A DNA stretch of 64,000 bases from Channallabes apus (lineage: Eukaryota; Chordata; Actinopteri; Siluriformes; Clariidae). Below, piece after piece: positions 8,320-19,689 of the stretch. The stretch spans positions 6,683,203 to 6,747,202 of the forward strand of contig CM060131.1 of the NCBI GenBank assembly GCA_030522415.1, in the 5' to 3' direction. Position numbers and translations under genes: made by a program. Below the pieces are notes generated by a model that was given only the letters and a program-made list of their open reading frames with translations, ran no database searches and was not told where the DNA came from. The first letter of the stretch is position 1. Each line of letters opens with the position of its first letter.

Positions 8320-11300
8320 GAGATAGGAGAGACTCCCCGGGTACCATCCACCTCTCCGCCACCACCGATCACACCGCCACCCGACTCACGGTTCAGGTAA
8401 CCCTCCACCTTGGCCACAAACGGGTCAGAAGTGCCGCGTTCATCGATTCCGGTGCCGCGGGTAACTTCATTGACTCAACATACGCCAAAGGAATGGGGGT
8501 AAAGATTGAGGCGTTATCCCAGCCAATGAGAATCATCTCAGTCGACGGGCGGCCCCTCTCATCCAGCCCCATCACCCAGCAGACTCTACCCATCACTCTC
8601 ATCCTCGGCCAACATCAGGAGTCCATACAATTTCACCTCACACCCATATCATCTCCACCCATCATCCTCGGCTATCCCTGGCTCTTACAGCACGACCCAC
8701 TCATCTCCTGGTCTCAGAACCGGATCCTTCAATGGGGGCCGACCTGTACCGACCTATGCCTACAGGCCCAGGCTGGGACGTGTTCCAAGGAGTCCGAGGC
8801 CCCCGACGTCGACATCCACGCCATTCCTTCACCATATCGAGACCTGGCTGAAGTGTTCTGTAAACGCCGGGCCAGCCACCTTCCACCTCACCGACCCTAC
8901 GACCTAGCCATTGAACTCCAGCCAGGCTCCAGCCCCCCCCGCGGCCATCTCTACTCTCTCTCTACCAACGAGACCCAGGCTATGGAGGAGTATGTCACCA
9001 ACGCCCTGCGAAATGGCACCATCAGGCCCTCCTCTTCGCCGGCTGCCGCGGGGTTCTTCTTCGTAAAGAAGAAAGGGGGCGAACTTCGTCCATGTGTCGA
9101 CTATCGGGGGCTAAATAAGATCACCATTCGGAATCGTCACCCTCTGCCTCTCACTAACTCAGCCCTGGATGCCCTCTCTGGTGCCACCATGTTCACTAAG
9201 TTGGACCTCCGGAGCGCCTACAACTTGGTGCGCATCAGAGAGGGTGATGAGTGGAAGACAGCCTTCATCACCCCTACCGGACACTATGAGAGCCTGGTCA
9301 TCCCATTTGGTCTCTGCAACGCACCCTCGGCCTTCCAAGCTTTCATCAACGATGTCCTCAGGGACATGCTAGGCCGATGGGTGTTTGTTTATCTGGATGA
9401 CATTTTAATTTATTCACGCACCCCCACTGAACACACCAAACACGTTCGAGCTGTCCTTAAGAGATTGCTCGCCCACCAGCTGTACTGTAAGCTGGAAAAG
9501 TGTGCTTTTCACGAGCACTCCACCACGTTCCTGGGTTTTGTCATCTCGCCCCAGGGTGTGGCCATGGACCCGCAGAAGCTGGAGGTTGTACGTCACTGGC
9601 CCCTACCCAGGACACTCAAACAGCTCCAACGCTTTCTCGGGTTTGCGAACTTTTATCGTCGCTTTATCCGGGGCTACAGTACAGTTGCAGCACCGCACAC
9701 TGCACTTACCAGGCTCTCCAACAGTTCCTTTCAACTCAACCCTACCGCCATCTCAGCTTTTCATCGACTCTGTCATCTGTTCACCACCGCACCCATCCTG
9801 CTTCATCCAGATGCCAACCAACCGTTCGTTGTGGAGGTGGACGCGTCGGAGGTGGGCGCCGGCGCTGTTCTCTCCCAACGAGGTCCAGACCAGAAGCTGC
9901 ACCCATGTGGCTTCTACTCCAAAAAGTTTAACCCCACTCAGCAGCGATACGGTGTGGGGGACCGCGAACTGCTGGGCATAAAGTGGGCCTTGGAGGAGTG
10001 GCGTCACTGGCTCCAGGGCGCCAGTGAGCCATTCATCGTCTGGACGGACCACCAAAACCTGATCACCATCCGCAGTTTGAAGCAGTTGAACCCAAGACAG
10101 GCACGGTGGGCACTGTTCTTCGAACAATTCAACTTCCACCTCTCGTACCGCCCGGGGTCGAAGAACACCAAGGCTGACGCCCTCTCCCGGCAACACGAGC
10201 GAGAGATGCCCCGGGCGGACCCCGTGCCTGTCCTTCCACCTACCCGCATCATCGCACCCCTGCAGTGGAACCTGGAGACGAGGGTCCGCCAGGCACTGAC
10301 CAGGGACCCAGCACCGGCAGGTGTGCCGCCCGGACGGCTCTTCGTCCCCGAACGACTCCGAACTGAGGTCCTCCAGTGGGGCCATTCGTCACCCGTCGCA
10401 GGACACCAGGGAAGCCGGAGAACCACCACCTTCATTGGCCGGGCCTTCTGGTGGCCCGCCATGAGGAGGGAAATCACCGAGTTCGTTCGGGCGTGCCCAA
10501 TGTGTGCCAGGGCGAAGGACATTAACCAACCAACTCCAGGGGAACTCCAACCACTCCCAGTTCCCCGTCGACCCTGGTCCCACATTGCCGTGGATTTCAT
10601 CACGGGCCTGCCGGATTCAGATGGAAGAAACGTCATCCTGACCATTGTCGATCGCTTCTCCAAGGCAGTGCACCTGGTGGCCCTCGCCGGACTCCCGTCA
10701 GCGAAGGAGACAGCCAAGCTGATTTTGGAACACGTAGTCCGATTGCATGGGTTCCCAAAGGACATCGTCTCGGACAGAGGTCCCCAGTTCACCGCCCGGT
10801 TCTGGAAGGCCTTCTGCCGTCTGATCGATTCGTCCTGCAGTTTGTCTTCCGGCTACCACCCTCAGACGAACGGTCAGACGGAGCGAACCAACCAACAGCT
10901 GGAGCGCTACCTGAGATGTTTTGTGTCGGACCGCCAGCGCTCCTGGGCCCGCTACCTCAAGTGGGCCGAGTTATCCCATAACCTCCATGTCTCCTCAGCC
11001 ACCAACCTGAGCCCATTTGAGGTGTGCCATGGTTTCCAGCCTCCAATGTTCACCCACCAGGAACCGGAGGTTGACGTACCATCGGCCCAACAGTTGGTTC
11101 GCCGGTGCCGGCGGCTATGGCACCAAGCCAACCTCGCCATCCGACGCACCAACGCCAACTATGTGGTCCAACACCGCCGCCGGCACCCCCCGGGACGATT
11201 GTACCACGTAGGTGACAAAGTGTGGCTATCAACCAGAAACCTCCACCTGCACACCGAATCCAAAAAATTATCACCAAGATTCATCGGGCCATACCGCATC

Positions 11301-11732
11301 ACACTCAGGATCAACCCTGTCACCTACCGGCTCCAGCTGCCTGCGGCGCTCCGGATCCACCCCGTCTTCCACACCTCACAGTTGAAACCATTCACCACCT
11401 CACCCATGGTTCCACCCACCCCCCCTGCTCCTCCTCCCCGAATCATTGACGGCGGTCCCGCCTACACCGTGCGACGGATCCTCGACTCGCGCCCTCGGGG
11501 CAGGGGCACCCAGTATCTGGTCGACTGGGAGGGCTACGGCCCCGAGGAGCGGTCCTGGGTTCCGGCTCGCTTCATCCTCGACTCCGGGCTCATTAGGGAC
11601 TACCGTCACCGGGTATCCTCCACCCCTGGACCGTCCGGAGTCGGTCCTGGACGGGGGGGTACTGTCATGCACACTCAGCCGCGACCGGCACGAGGACCCG
11701 GAAGTAAGGCGGTCGCGAAGCTGAAAGCATAA
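8244..11732 (+). CDS. pol: Element A Pol with chromodomain
   Basis: 1162-residue open frame; the first residues overlap gag in the -1 frame and are not a true start. Domains in order: aspartic protease (IDSGAAGNF, about residue 68); reverse transcriptase with YLDD near 383; RNase H ([10 protein letters not shown], about 529); integrase with an HHCC finger ([10 protein letters not shown]...CPMCA), catalytic D near 782 ([11 protein letters not shown]), D near 843 (SDRGPQF) and E in TNGQTER; GPY/F block (FIGPYRI); chromodomain ending [15 protein letters not shown]. Such chromodomains steer integration to marked chromatin. The last 23 or so residues are encoded by the 3' LTR. No break is visible, so this copy may be autonomous. 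Confidence 0.93.
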   Translation: MRLLRLSSAPPSHLPVSSGKRPDPVRDRRDSPGTIHLSATTDHTATRLTVQVTLHLGHKRVRSAAFIDSGAAGNFIDSTYAKGMGVKIEALSQPMRIISVDGRPLSSSPITQQTLPITLILGQHQESIQFHLTPISSPPIILGYPWLLQHDPLISWSQNRILQWGPTCTDLCLQAQAGTCSKESEAPDVDIHAIPSPYRDLAEVFCKRRASHLPPHRPYDLAIELQPGSSPPRGHLYSLSTNETQAMEEYVTNALRNGTIRPSSSPAAAGFFFVKKKGGELRPCVDYRGLNKITIRNRHPLPLTNSALDALSGATMFTKLDLRSAYNLVRIREGDEWKTAFITPTGHYESLVIPFGLCNAPSAFQAFINDVLRDMLGRWVFVYLDDILIYSRTPTEHTKHVRAVLKRLLAHQLYCKLEKCAFHEHSTTFLGFVISPQGVAMDPQKLEVVRHWPLPRTLKQLQRFLGFANFYRRFIRGYSTVAAPHTALTRLSNSSFQLNPTAISAFHRLCHLFTTAPILLHPDANQPFVVEVDASEVGAGAVLSQRGPDQKLHPCGFYSKKFNPTQQRYGVGDRELLGIKWALEEWRHWLQGASEPFIVWTDHQNLITIRSLKQLNPRQARWALFFEQFNFHLSYRPGSKNTKADALSRQHEREMPRADPVPVLPPTRIIAPLQWNLETRVRQALTRDPAPAGVPPGRLFVPERLRTEVLQWGHSSPVAGHQGSRRTTTFIGRAFWWPAMRREITEFVRACPMCARAKDINQPTPGELQPLPVPRRPWSHIAVDFITGLPDSDGRNVILTIVDRFSKAVHLVALAGLPSAKETAKLILEHVVRLHGFPKDIVSDRGPQFTARFWKAFCRLIDSSCSLSSGYHPQTNGQTERTNQQLERYLRCFVSDRQRSWARYLKWAELSHNLHVSSATNLSPFEVCHGFQPPMFTHQEPEVDVPSAQQLVRRCRRLWHQANLAIRRTNANYVVQHRRRHPPGRLYHVGDKVWLSTRNLHLHTESKKLSPRFIGPYRITLRINPVTYRLQLPAALRIHPVFHTSQLKPFTTSPMVPPTPPAPPPRIIDGGPAYTVRRILDSRPRGRGTQYLVDWEGYGPEERSWVPARFILDSGLIRDYRHRVSSTPGPSGVGPGRGGTVMHTQPRPARGPGSKAVAKLKA
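11649..11662 (+). promoter_or_regulatory. Element A polypurine tract
   Basis: GGACGGGGGGGTAC directly precedes the 3' LTR, the usual place for the plus-strand primer. Confidence 0.7.
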
Positions 11733-12068
11733 AAGGAAACAAGATGGCGCCGCACATCGCTCTGTCATTGAGTTAAGCCCATGTCTGTTCGGAATCGTTC
11801 CAGTATATGTGAGTACTCACTTTCTTGGCTATCTTTTCAGACTGAGTGTGTGTTTATAGGACTAGGGTTAGATTGTGTCTTTCCTGTGCTCATTGAGTGT
11901 GAGAGTCCTTATAGTAAATCGCGTGATTATCCTGCCTGCTCGTGTTTATCCGCGTTTGGGTTTACCATTCACGCTACAGGGCTAACTGCTAAGGCTATCT
12001 GTTCATCCCGGTTAGTTCGTGACGGATAGCACAATCATCATTCTGGTCATCCCGGTTAGTTCGTGACA
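11663..12068 (+). repeat. Element A 3' LTR
   Basis: Same ends as the 5' LTR (TGTCATGC...GTGACA), 406 bp. The pol stop codon lies inside it at 11730-11732. Confidence 0.95.
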
Positions 12069-12073
12069 GTTTA

Positions 12074-13080
12074 TAGTCATAATGGATCTTCAGCATGAAG
12101 TGTCATCACCATAGTTGTTGTAAAAATGTAACCATGGGTAATATAAACCACAAATTAACATTGCTTACACTAACCATAATTCAACGGTGGTATTTTTTGT
12201 AAAACTGTGGTTTTATATTAAAATTAAAGTGATTATTTTGCTGGTGCTGAAAAATGGTAACACTTTACAAATAAAGTGTCATTTGTTAACAATGTATTAA
12301 TAGACAACTAAAAATGAATAATACTTTTTTTTTTTTTTACAATATTTTTAAATCTTCATTAATGTTATTTAATCAAAACTAAGATTAACAAATAACTGCA
12401 CTGCACCGGGTGTGTGTTCACGGTGTGTGTGTGTTTAATTTAACCATGGAAGGGACACAATAGGATTGTTATAGGATTGTGGATAGGCTATAGACTAAAA
12501 TTTATAATTTTGTAGATGTAATTTATATTGTTTGCTAAAAATAAAATAAATATCAAAAATACAAAAGTACTACAAGTACTTCACAAACATAACAGTGTAC
12601 TTAAACATTATTAAAATGGCTGTTAATGAAATAAATGTTCTAAGTAAAAGTACAACATTTCTCATAATTGGGAGAAATAATATAAAATTAAAATATTGAA
12701 GTGAAATATGTTATGTATGTTGTGATATGTAAGTAAAAAAAACTAAAACTGATTTTTAAATCATTTTTGTGAAAGTTATATATTTTCAATATCTCTTTCA
12801 CAGCACCAACCCCACTAAAGAATAGAAGTTGAATGGAGATAAAACAGGAGGTAAATGTCAACTTTTTAAATGTTTCAGAAGTATTAAATGTGTAACCATT
12901 GAATCCAAGATAGAAATTGAAACAAGGCTTGAAATATTTCACTTTACCTATATTGAATCCAGAATATATTGAATCCACTAGAATATACTAGATTTTCCAG
13001 TAACTAAAGTAAAAAAGATTATATAGTTGATAGTAATGCGTAAATAAAGTTGGGTTTCATGTTTATACAAGGCACAAAGA
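12074..13080. other. AT-rich intron with a MITE-like piece
   Basis: No gene. At about 12250-12400 the sequence GGTAACACTTTACAAATAA...TTTGTTAACA...AGATTAACAAATAACTG resembles short hAT-type MITEs common in fish genomes; the boundaries are unclear. The rest is AT-rich with nothing recognised. Confidence 0.4.
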
Positions 13081-13091
13081 CATGTACAAGG

Positions 13092-13378
13092 GACATTCAA
13101 GTCAAAGTGGGACTTTTGATTGTGCAGAATAACAGAACACACTTATTAGAGTAAAAGCTCCCTTTATTTCTCTCTATATTTCTGTCTCTATATATGAGGT
13201 TGTGCATTGTTCTGCAAGAGCAAAACGCCTTTGGTGATCAAAGCAGTCTGTTTTTTGTAAAAGCATTCCACTAAAATGTTCACCGGAATTTTACCAGCAA
13301 TGGGCTCTGTAAAATCAAATCAGTTTTACGTCTTCGTTTCAGAGAATTTTCATCACAAGTCCTGCTTTGACTTGAACA
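13092..13378. mobile_element. Short mariner-like inverted-repeat element
   Basis: The left end ATTCAAGTCAAAGTGGGAC is the inverted match of the right end GTCCTGCTTTGACTTGAAC, about 290 bp apart. No coding capacity remains. It fits an internally deleted mariner-type element; the family is inferred from the shape only. Confidence 0.55.
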
Positions 13379-14429
13379 CCACTTATAGATCAGTGTAATG
13401 ATGCATATAGTAACAGTCACACTTGTACTTACTTATACTATAATTTCTTTTTAGGTGCCAGCTTATGGGATGGCGGTGTAAACCCTGCACATTTGTCGCA
13501 TCATCAAAAGGAATTTCGATCATTACGGAGTGAAGCATGGTACTGTTGATCAATGATATTCAGTGTCCTGTCTTCATTTAGACTGTCATTGCTCCTGAGA
13601 ATGTCTGCACACATATTTGTATGGATCCCACAGTTTGCAGGAAATGGAAGTGTGAAGGTGTGCAATGTTTCAGATGTAAAATGTGACTGTGATTCTGTTC
13701 TAATACAAAAGTCTACTTTCCACGTATTAACTGTATAATACTTGTGGCAGAAGTATTGTTTGTGAGACTGTTTACTAATGAGATCAATTCAGCTCATTGT
13801 TTATGATCTTTTTACATGTCATTTGCAAAGTAAACCAGATTGAGTTTAGATGTCATGTCTTGTCAAATTTGGCAAATAAATGTTTAATTAAAATGGTAAT
13901 GTGTGTATTGTGTCTTTGTTTATAATTTGGTGTCATTAGATACATTGACCTACAGTAAATTAAAAAAAACCTTGATTAAAAGCTAAATATACAGTATTTT
14001 TTTTTAAATAGTGTAACATATTAATTCTGTGATAGACCAGTATGAATTAAATTAATTTAAAATATTTAGTAAATGTAGCACATTTGTTTGTTAAATAATA
14101 GTCTAATTTTCAGTTTCTTCTACCTTCCATTTCAATCATATCTACTCAATTATTTTATTCATTTTCACTTAGGGTAACCTTGCATTAACTTCTGATTTTC
14201 ATTACATTTACTCAATTTTGTACATTATTGTACTAAAAAAAGTTAGTCAGGTCTACTTAATTTTTTTACTGACTTGTACTCAATTCATGAAGTATATTTT
14301 ACATGATTTTTTTAATTTTTAGATTTAAATTGATATTTGTAAATGTAAAAATGTTTCACCAAAAAAATTGAGTACAGCACAGTTTTATTATTTAGAGTGT
14401 GGAGGCAATCAGGCTGTGCAGATCTGCTG
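13379..14429. other. Unassigned intronic sequence
   Basis: At 13440-13890 there is TTTCTTTTTAG, a non-repetitive stretch and a later AATAAA at about 13879; it has no convincing open frame on either strand. From 13900 to 14430 the sequence is AT-rich with nothing recognised. Confidence 0.4.
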
Positions 14430-14971
14430 CAGCATTATCTTTGGTTAATCAGCCATAACAATAAATCAACTGCCTAATATTGTTTAGGTCCCTCCTGTGT
14501 CACCAAAATTCTTAAGTACTATACATTGCTAGGAGGTGAATTCATTGATCAGACTTGTTATCTGATCATTCATTATACCAACACATCCCACATATGCACA
14601 ATCAGAATGAATTCAAAGGAATTTGGATGCCAAGTCAACATCTACTGTAGAAGTATCATGATCCTCAAGCCATCCCTAAATGATTTTGCAGTGTGAAAAG
14701 GCACATTATACTGCTGAAAGGGCCCCCTGCCATCAGGGAATACTACTGTAGGTCTAAAACCATTTTTGGTATGTCTTATGTGTCAAAGTACTAAACACAT
14801 AAATGCCTGGACCCAGGGTTTTTTAACAAAACATTGGCCAGAGCATCCCACTATTTTTTGATCTTCTTACCATAGTGCATTCTGGAGACAATTATTACCC
14901 AGGAAATTGTGCTAGCCACCCACATAATGTGAAAGAAAACATGGACTAATGTAAAAGGAATATGATTTAAT

Positions 14972-17900
14972 GGCCATGTGCCCATTAATGCAACCATGGG
15001 GGGGGGGGGCGCAATCCAGTGTCTTCTTGTGCCAGTCCCAAGTCTGGATATATGCAGAGGGTTGTGTCAGGAAGGGCATCCGATGTAAAACATTTGCCAA
15101 ATCAATGATGCGAATCAGAAATGTCATTTCCATACCGGATCGGTCGTGGCCCGGGTTAACAATCACTGCCACTGCTGCTGTTGACTTACAGGGTGCCGAT
15201 GGAAATTGTGCTACTATTGGTCGAAGAAGGAGAGGAGGAAGGCGTGTTCGAAAGCAGAGAGAGAAGAGGAAAGGCCAGAGTTTAGGAGTGAAAGTAGGGA
15301 CCTTGAATGTTGGGACCATGACAGGGAAGGGAAGAGAGTTGGTTGATATGATGCAGAGAAGGAAGGTGGATATACTGTGTGTCCAGGAGACCAGGTGGAA
15401 AGGTAGCAAAGCTAGAAGCTTAGGATCAGGGTTCAAATTGTTTTAGCATGGTGTGGATAGGAAAAGAAATGGAGTAGGATTTATCCTGAAAGAGGAGTTT
15501 GTTAGGAATGTTCTAGAGGTGAAGAGAGTATCAGATAGGGTGATGAGTCTGAAGCTGGAAATTGATGGTGTGATGTTCAATGTTGTTAGTGGTTATGCTC
15601 CACAGGTAGGATGTGTGTTAGAAGAGAAGGAGAAATTCTGGAGTGAGTTAGATGAAGTGATGCAGAGCATCCCCAGAGGTGAGAGAGTTGTGATTGGTGC
15701 AGACATCAATGGACATGTTTGGGAAGGGAACAAAGGGGATGAAAATGTGATGGGCAGGTTTGGTCTTCAGGACAGGAATGTAGAAGGACAGATGGTGGTG
15801 GACTTTGCAAAGAGGATGGAAATGGCAGTAGTAAATACTTTCTTCCAGAAGAGTCAGGAACATAGGGTGGACATATAAGAGCGGAGGCAGAAGCAATCAG
15901 GTGGACTACATCTTGTGTCGACGTTGTAATCTGAAAGAGATCAGTGACTGCAAGGTGTTGGTAGGGGAGAGTATGGCCAGACAACACAGAATCGTGGTGT
16001 GTAAAATAACCCTGGTGGTGAGGGAGGTGAAGAGGACAAAGGCAGAGCAGAGGACAAAGTGGTGGAAGCTGAGAAAGGAAGAATGTTGTGTAGTCTTTAG
16101 GGAGGAGTTGAGACAAGCTATGGGTGGTCAGGAGGTGCTTTCAGTTGACTGGACAACTACAGCCAATGTGATCAGGGAGACAGGTAGGAGGGTACTTGGT
16201 GTATCATCAGGTAAGGGAAAAGGGGACAAGGAGACTTGGTGGTGGAATGAGGACGTCCAGGAGTGTATACAGGGAAAGAGGCTAGCTAAGAAGAAGTGGG
16301 ACACTGAGAGGACTGAAGAGAGTAGACAGGAGTACAGGGAGATGCACCGTAAGGTGAAGGTAGAAGTGGCAAAGGCCAAACAAAGAGCATATGAGGACTT
16401 GTATGCTAGGCTAGACAGGAAGGACTCTCTGGATCTGTACAGGTTGGCGAGGCAAAGAGATAGAGATGGGAAGGATATGCAGCAGGTTAGAGTGATTAAA
16501 GATAGAGATGGAAATGTACTGACAGATGCCAGGAGGGTGATGGGAAGATGGAAGGAGTACTTTGAGGAGTTGATGAATGAGGAAAACAAAAGAGAACAAA
16601 GAGTAGAAGAGGTGACTGTTGTGGAGCAGGAAGTAGCAAATATTAGTAAAAGTGAGGTGAGAAGGGCGTTGAAGAGGATGAAGAGTGGAAAGGCTGTTGG
16701 TCCTGATGACATACCTGTGGAGGTATGGAAGTGCTTAGGAGAGGTGGCAGTAGAGTTTCTGACTAGTTTGTTAAACGAGATCTTGGAGAGTGAGAGGATT
16801 CCAGAGGAATGGAGGAGAAGTGTATTGGTGCCGATTTTTAAGAACAAGGGAGATGTGCAGAGCTGTGGTAATTACAGAGGTATAAAGCTAATGAGCCATA
16901 CAATGAAGCTGTGGGAAAGAGTAGTGGAAGCTAGGTTAACGGCAGAGGTGAGAATTTGTGAGCAGCAATATGGTTTTATGCCTAGAAAGAGTACATCAGA
17001 TGCAGTATTTGGTTTGAGGATGCTGGTGTAGAAGTACAGAGAAGGTAATAAAGAGTTGCATTGTGTCTTTGTAGATTTAGATAAAGCATACGACAGGGTG
17101 CCGAGAGAGGAGCTGTGGTGTTGTATGAGGAAGTCTGGAGTGGCCGAGAAGTATGTTAGAGTGGTGCAGGACATGTATGAGAGCTGTAAGACAGTGGTAA
17201 GTTGTGCTGTAGGTGTGACAGATGAGTTCAAGGTCGATGTGGGTCTGTATCAAGGATCGGCTCTAAGCCCCTTTTTGTTTGCTCTAGTGATGGACAGGAT
17301 GACAGATGAAGTTAGAGAGGAGTCTCCATGGACTATGATGTTTGCAGATGACATTGTGCTTTGTAGTGAGAGCAGGGAAAAGGTGGAGGAAAATTTGGAG
17401 AGGTGGAGGTACGCTCTGGAAAGCAGAGGAATGAAGGTTAGCCGCAGAAAGACGGAATACATGTGTGTGAATGAGAGCGACCCAAGAGGAACAGTGAGGC
17501 TACAGGGAGCAGAGGTAAAGAAGCTGCAGGATTTTAAGTACTTAAGGTCAATGGTCGAGAGCAACGGAGAGTGTTCAAAGGAGGTGAAGAGATGAGTACA
17601 GGCAGGTTGGAATGGGTGGAAAAAGTGTCAGGTGTGTTATGCGATAAAAGAGTATCAGCGAGAATGAAAGGAAAGTTGTACAGGACAGTGGTGAGACCAG
17701 CAATGCTCTACGGCTTAGAGACAGTGGCACTGAAGAAAAGACAGGAGGCAGAGCTAGAGGTAGCAGAGCTGAAGATGTTGAGGTTCTCTTTGGGAGTGAC
17801 AAGGATGGATAGGATCAAGAATGAGTTCATCAGAGGGACAACCCATGTTAGATGTTTTGGAGATAAAGTCAGAGAGGCCAGATTGAGGTGGTTTGGATAT

Positions 17901-18141
17901 GTTCAGAGGAGAGAGTGTGAATATATCGGTAGAAGGATGCTGAGTTTGGAACTGCCAGGCAGGAGGTCTAGAGGAAGACCAAAGAGGAGATTTATGGATG
18001 CAGTGAGAGAGGACATGAAGTTAGTTGGTGTGAGAGAAGAGGATGCAGAGGATAGGGTTAGATGGAGGCAGATGATTCGCTGTGGCGACCCCTGAAAGGC
18101 AACAGCTGAAAGACAAAGAAGAAGAAGGCCATGTGCCCATT
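14972..18141 (+). mobile_element. RTE-type LINE (Expander-like) with 15-bp target duplication
   Basis: A non-LTR retrotransposon of about 3.1 kb (14987-18126) lies between two copies of GGCCATGTGCCCATT, at 14972-14986 and 18127-18141. It encodes endonuclease then reverse transcriptase and ends GCTGTGGCGACCCCTGAAAGG followed by a short AAGAAGAAG tail. That 3' end is typical of teleost RTE/Expander-type elements. A run of 12 G's near the 5' end suggests some 5' truncation or slippage. The intact target duplication shows target-primed insertion into the Tc1-like relic. Confidence 0.88.
15288..18095 (+). pseudogene. RTE endonuclease-reverse transcriptase, broken
   Basis: The frame starts near GVKVGTLNVGTM, the first endonuclease block, followed by ILCVQETRW (catalytic E) and VIGADINGHVW (catalytic D and N). 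Reverse transcriptase blocks include KSGKAVGPDDIPVEVWK, GFMPRKSTSDAVF, FVDLDKAYDRVPRE, GLYQGSALSP and the catalytic FADDIVLC at about 17340; the C-terminal part runs to RWRQMIRCGDP at 18095. There are two in-frame TAG stops (15444-15446, 17029-17031) and two frame shifts (near 15868, an extra G; near 17585). The protein would have performed target-primed reverse transcription. This copy cannot do so. Confidence 0.88.
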
Positions 18142-18413
18142 GCTGGAGCTTTCAGCTGTGGACAGAGATCAGAATGGCCACTCTAATCAGTTTGTGGCTA
18201 TGCTGCTTCTGTGTGATTGCACCAAACAGGCTTGTCTTTGCTTCTTTGCTTAATGTTCATTTGGATTAATAAACATTAGACACTTATGCCTGTTACCAGT
18301 TCACTGGTTGACATTCCCTGGACTACTTTTGGTAGGTGCATACCAGAAAAACCTCAGGTACATGCCCATTTGGATAAACTATAACCCAGTGTTTGTTTTT
18401 GTCCAAACATTAT

Positions 18414-18414
<1 letters not shown>

Positions 18415-18480
<66 letters not shown>
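18415..18480. repeat. (GT)n microsatellite
   Basis: Long pure GT run of about 65 bp. Confidence 0.95.
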
Positions 18481-18483
<3 letters not shown>

Positions 18484-19165
18484 GACATTTAAGACAAAAC
18501 TGTATCTTTTACCTGAGAAGCACCAGCGTCTGGGAAACAGTCCACTCTTTCTGCCAGGGAAATATTTGGACACTGGGCTACAAATTCTGTTTTTAAATTT
18601 TAAGAAGAGAAAGAAGATTACTTGGTAATTGGTCAATCATTTAGTCATTTATTTAAAGAAGAAGATGAAACAAATAACAACAAAATCAACTGGTTGGTAA
18701 AGTCAGCCTCACGATGATTTATATATTTATTTAAAATATAAATTTAAATCAGATGTACTGTAGATCAACTGTGAGCATATCAATAGAGATATTATACTCT
18801 ATTGAGATACTCAACATACTGTATTTTAAGCCGTATGATGAGTAGGCAGTCCAGTACACAAGATTAAGCCAGCAATAGGGACTAATATTGCTCTTGGCTG
18901 ACCGATTTCATTTATTGCCCTTGTTGATAGGTTTTTAGGTTTTTGGTCTGTACAGTATCTGAGTATCAATACTATAGTTCTCTTTACTTAAAAGGCAGCT
19001 TGTTTATGTTCATAAGAATATGAATTTCCTCTCGAGACTTAGACTGAAGTTATGTGACTATATTGTGTTATTATATTTGTGTTATAATTATTCATTATGA
19101 AAAAGAAAGAAAGAAAGAATGAAGAAGAAGAATTATCAACACCAAAAAGAAATCGAATGCTTGTT
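18481..19165. other. Unassigned intronic sequence
   Basis: No gene, exon or repeat boundary recognised. A short GAAA-rich run lies at about 19100-19130. Confidence 0.4.
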
Positions 19166-19169
19166 TGAA

Positions 19170-19497
19170 AACGTCTCGGGTTACTTTGCTGTAACCCTGT
19201 TCCCTGAAAGGCGGGAACGAGATGCTGCGTGAAAATGCTATGGGAACTATTTTGTCGCGTTGCCGGTTGTGAAGCATGTGTACAAACACGCCAAAATTTT
19301 GGATATATATAACCTCGGTCAGGTGACGTCATCTGATTAGACGCAGGTGGAGGTTATAAATACCAGTGAGCCGGCAACAAACCTCACATTAATTTGTCTG
19401 AACGGACGTCCGGTCACGTGGTAGGGCGGCATTCGGACGCAGCATCTCGTTCCCACCTTTCAGGGAACAGGGTTACAGCAAAGTAACCCGAGACGTT
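19170..19497. repeat. 61-bp inverted repeat, DIRS-end related
   Basis: AACGTCTCGGGTTACTTTGC...GAGATGCTGCGT at 19170-19230 is mirrored at 19437-19497 with very few changes, around a core of about 206 bp. Each arm has an internal palindrome-like GGGTTACTTTGCTGTAACCC. These motifs are the ends of teleost DIRS-like elements. The pair directly abuts the left terminal repeat of the DIRS copy, overlapping it by 3 bp. Confidence 0.75.
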
Positions 19498-19689
19498 CCC
19501 TTTCAAGGCTACACTCGATGCTGCGTGAAAACGCTATGGGAACGAGAATACCAACGGTAGAATCATCCAAGCTGAGCCGTCGAGGAGCGATATTATCTCT
19601 GAGAACCATACTCGGGCCAGCCAACGGGGCGCTATCAATAAGAGGCGCAAACCGTGTTGACGGACCCTTGCCAGGACTCCCCGGGAGAG

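Larger units (their letters stand above)
6868..12073 (+). mobile_element. Ty3 element A, sushi/Tf1-type chromovirus, complete
   Basis: Complete LTR retrotransposon at 6873-12068, flanked on both sides by GTTTA (6868-6872 and 12069-12073). The LTRs differ by one substitution and one 2-bp indel over about 404 bp, so it inserted recently. It has gag (7279) and pol (8244) in different frames, a polypurine tract next to the 3' LTR, and a C-terminal chromodomain. No tRNA primer site follows the 5' LTR; a Tf1-type self-priming site does. Both frames are open from end to end, so it may encode a working element. It sits in the large intron of the host sucrase-isomaltase-like gene in the opposite orientation. 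Confidence 0.92.
14430..18390 (-). mobile_element. Tc1-like relic split by an RTE LINE
   Basis: The flanks of the LINE belong together. On the left, CCTGGACCCAGGGTT, CATTGGCCAGAGCATC and CATAGTGCATTCTGG; on the right, GCCCATTGCTGGAGCTTTC and CCTGGACTACTTTTGGTAGG. These are minus-strand pieces of a degenerate Tc1-like transposase gene widespread in teleosts. The two halves meet at the duplicated target GGCCATGTGCCCATT. Outer ends could not be fixed, and no open frame survives. Confidence 0.6.

Noticed and set aside
9753..10792. Long minus-strand frames under the pol gene of element A
   Set aside because: They are shadows of the strongly biased codon use of pol; no domain matches.
12688..12978. 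96-residue minus-strand frame as the missing sucrase-isomaltase exon
   Set aside because: No trefoil cysteines, no stalk-like Ser/Thr region and no suitable splice sites.
18379..18636. Open frames with runs of TH or CV residues over GT/CA microsatellites (also near 1766, 4853 and 22700)
   Set aside because: They are translations of simple repeats, not genes.
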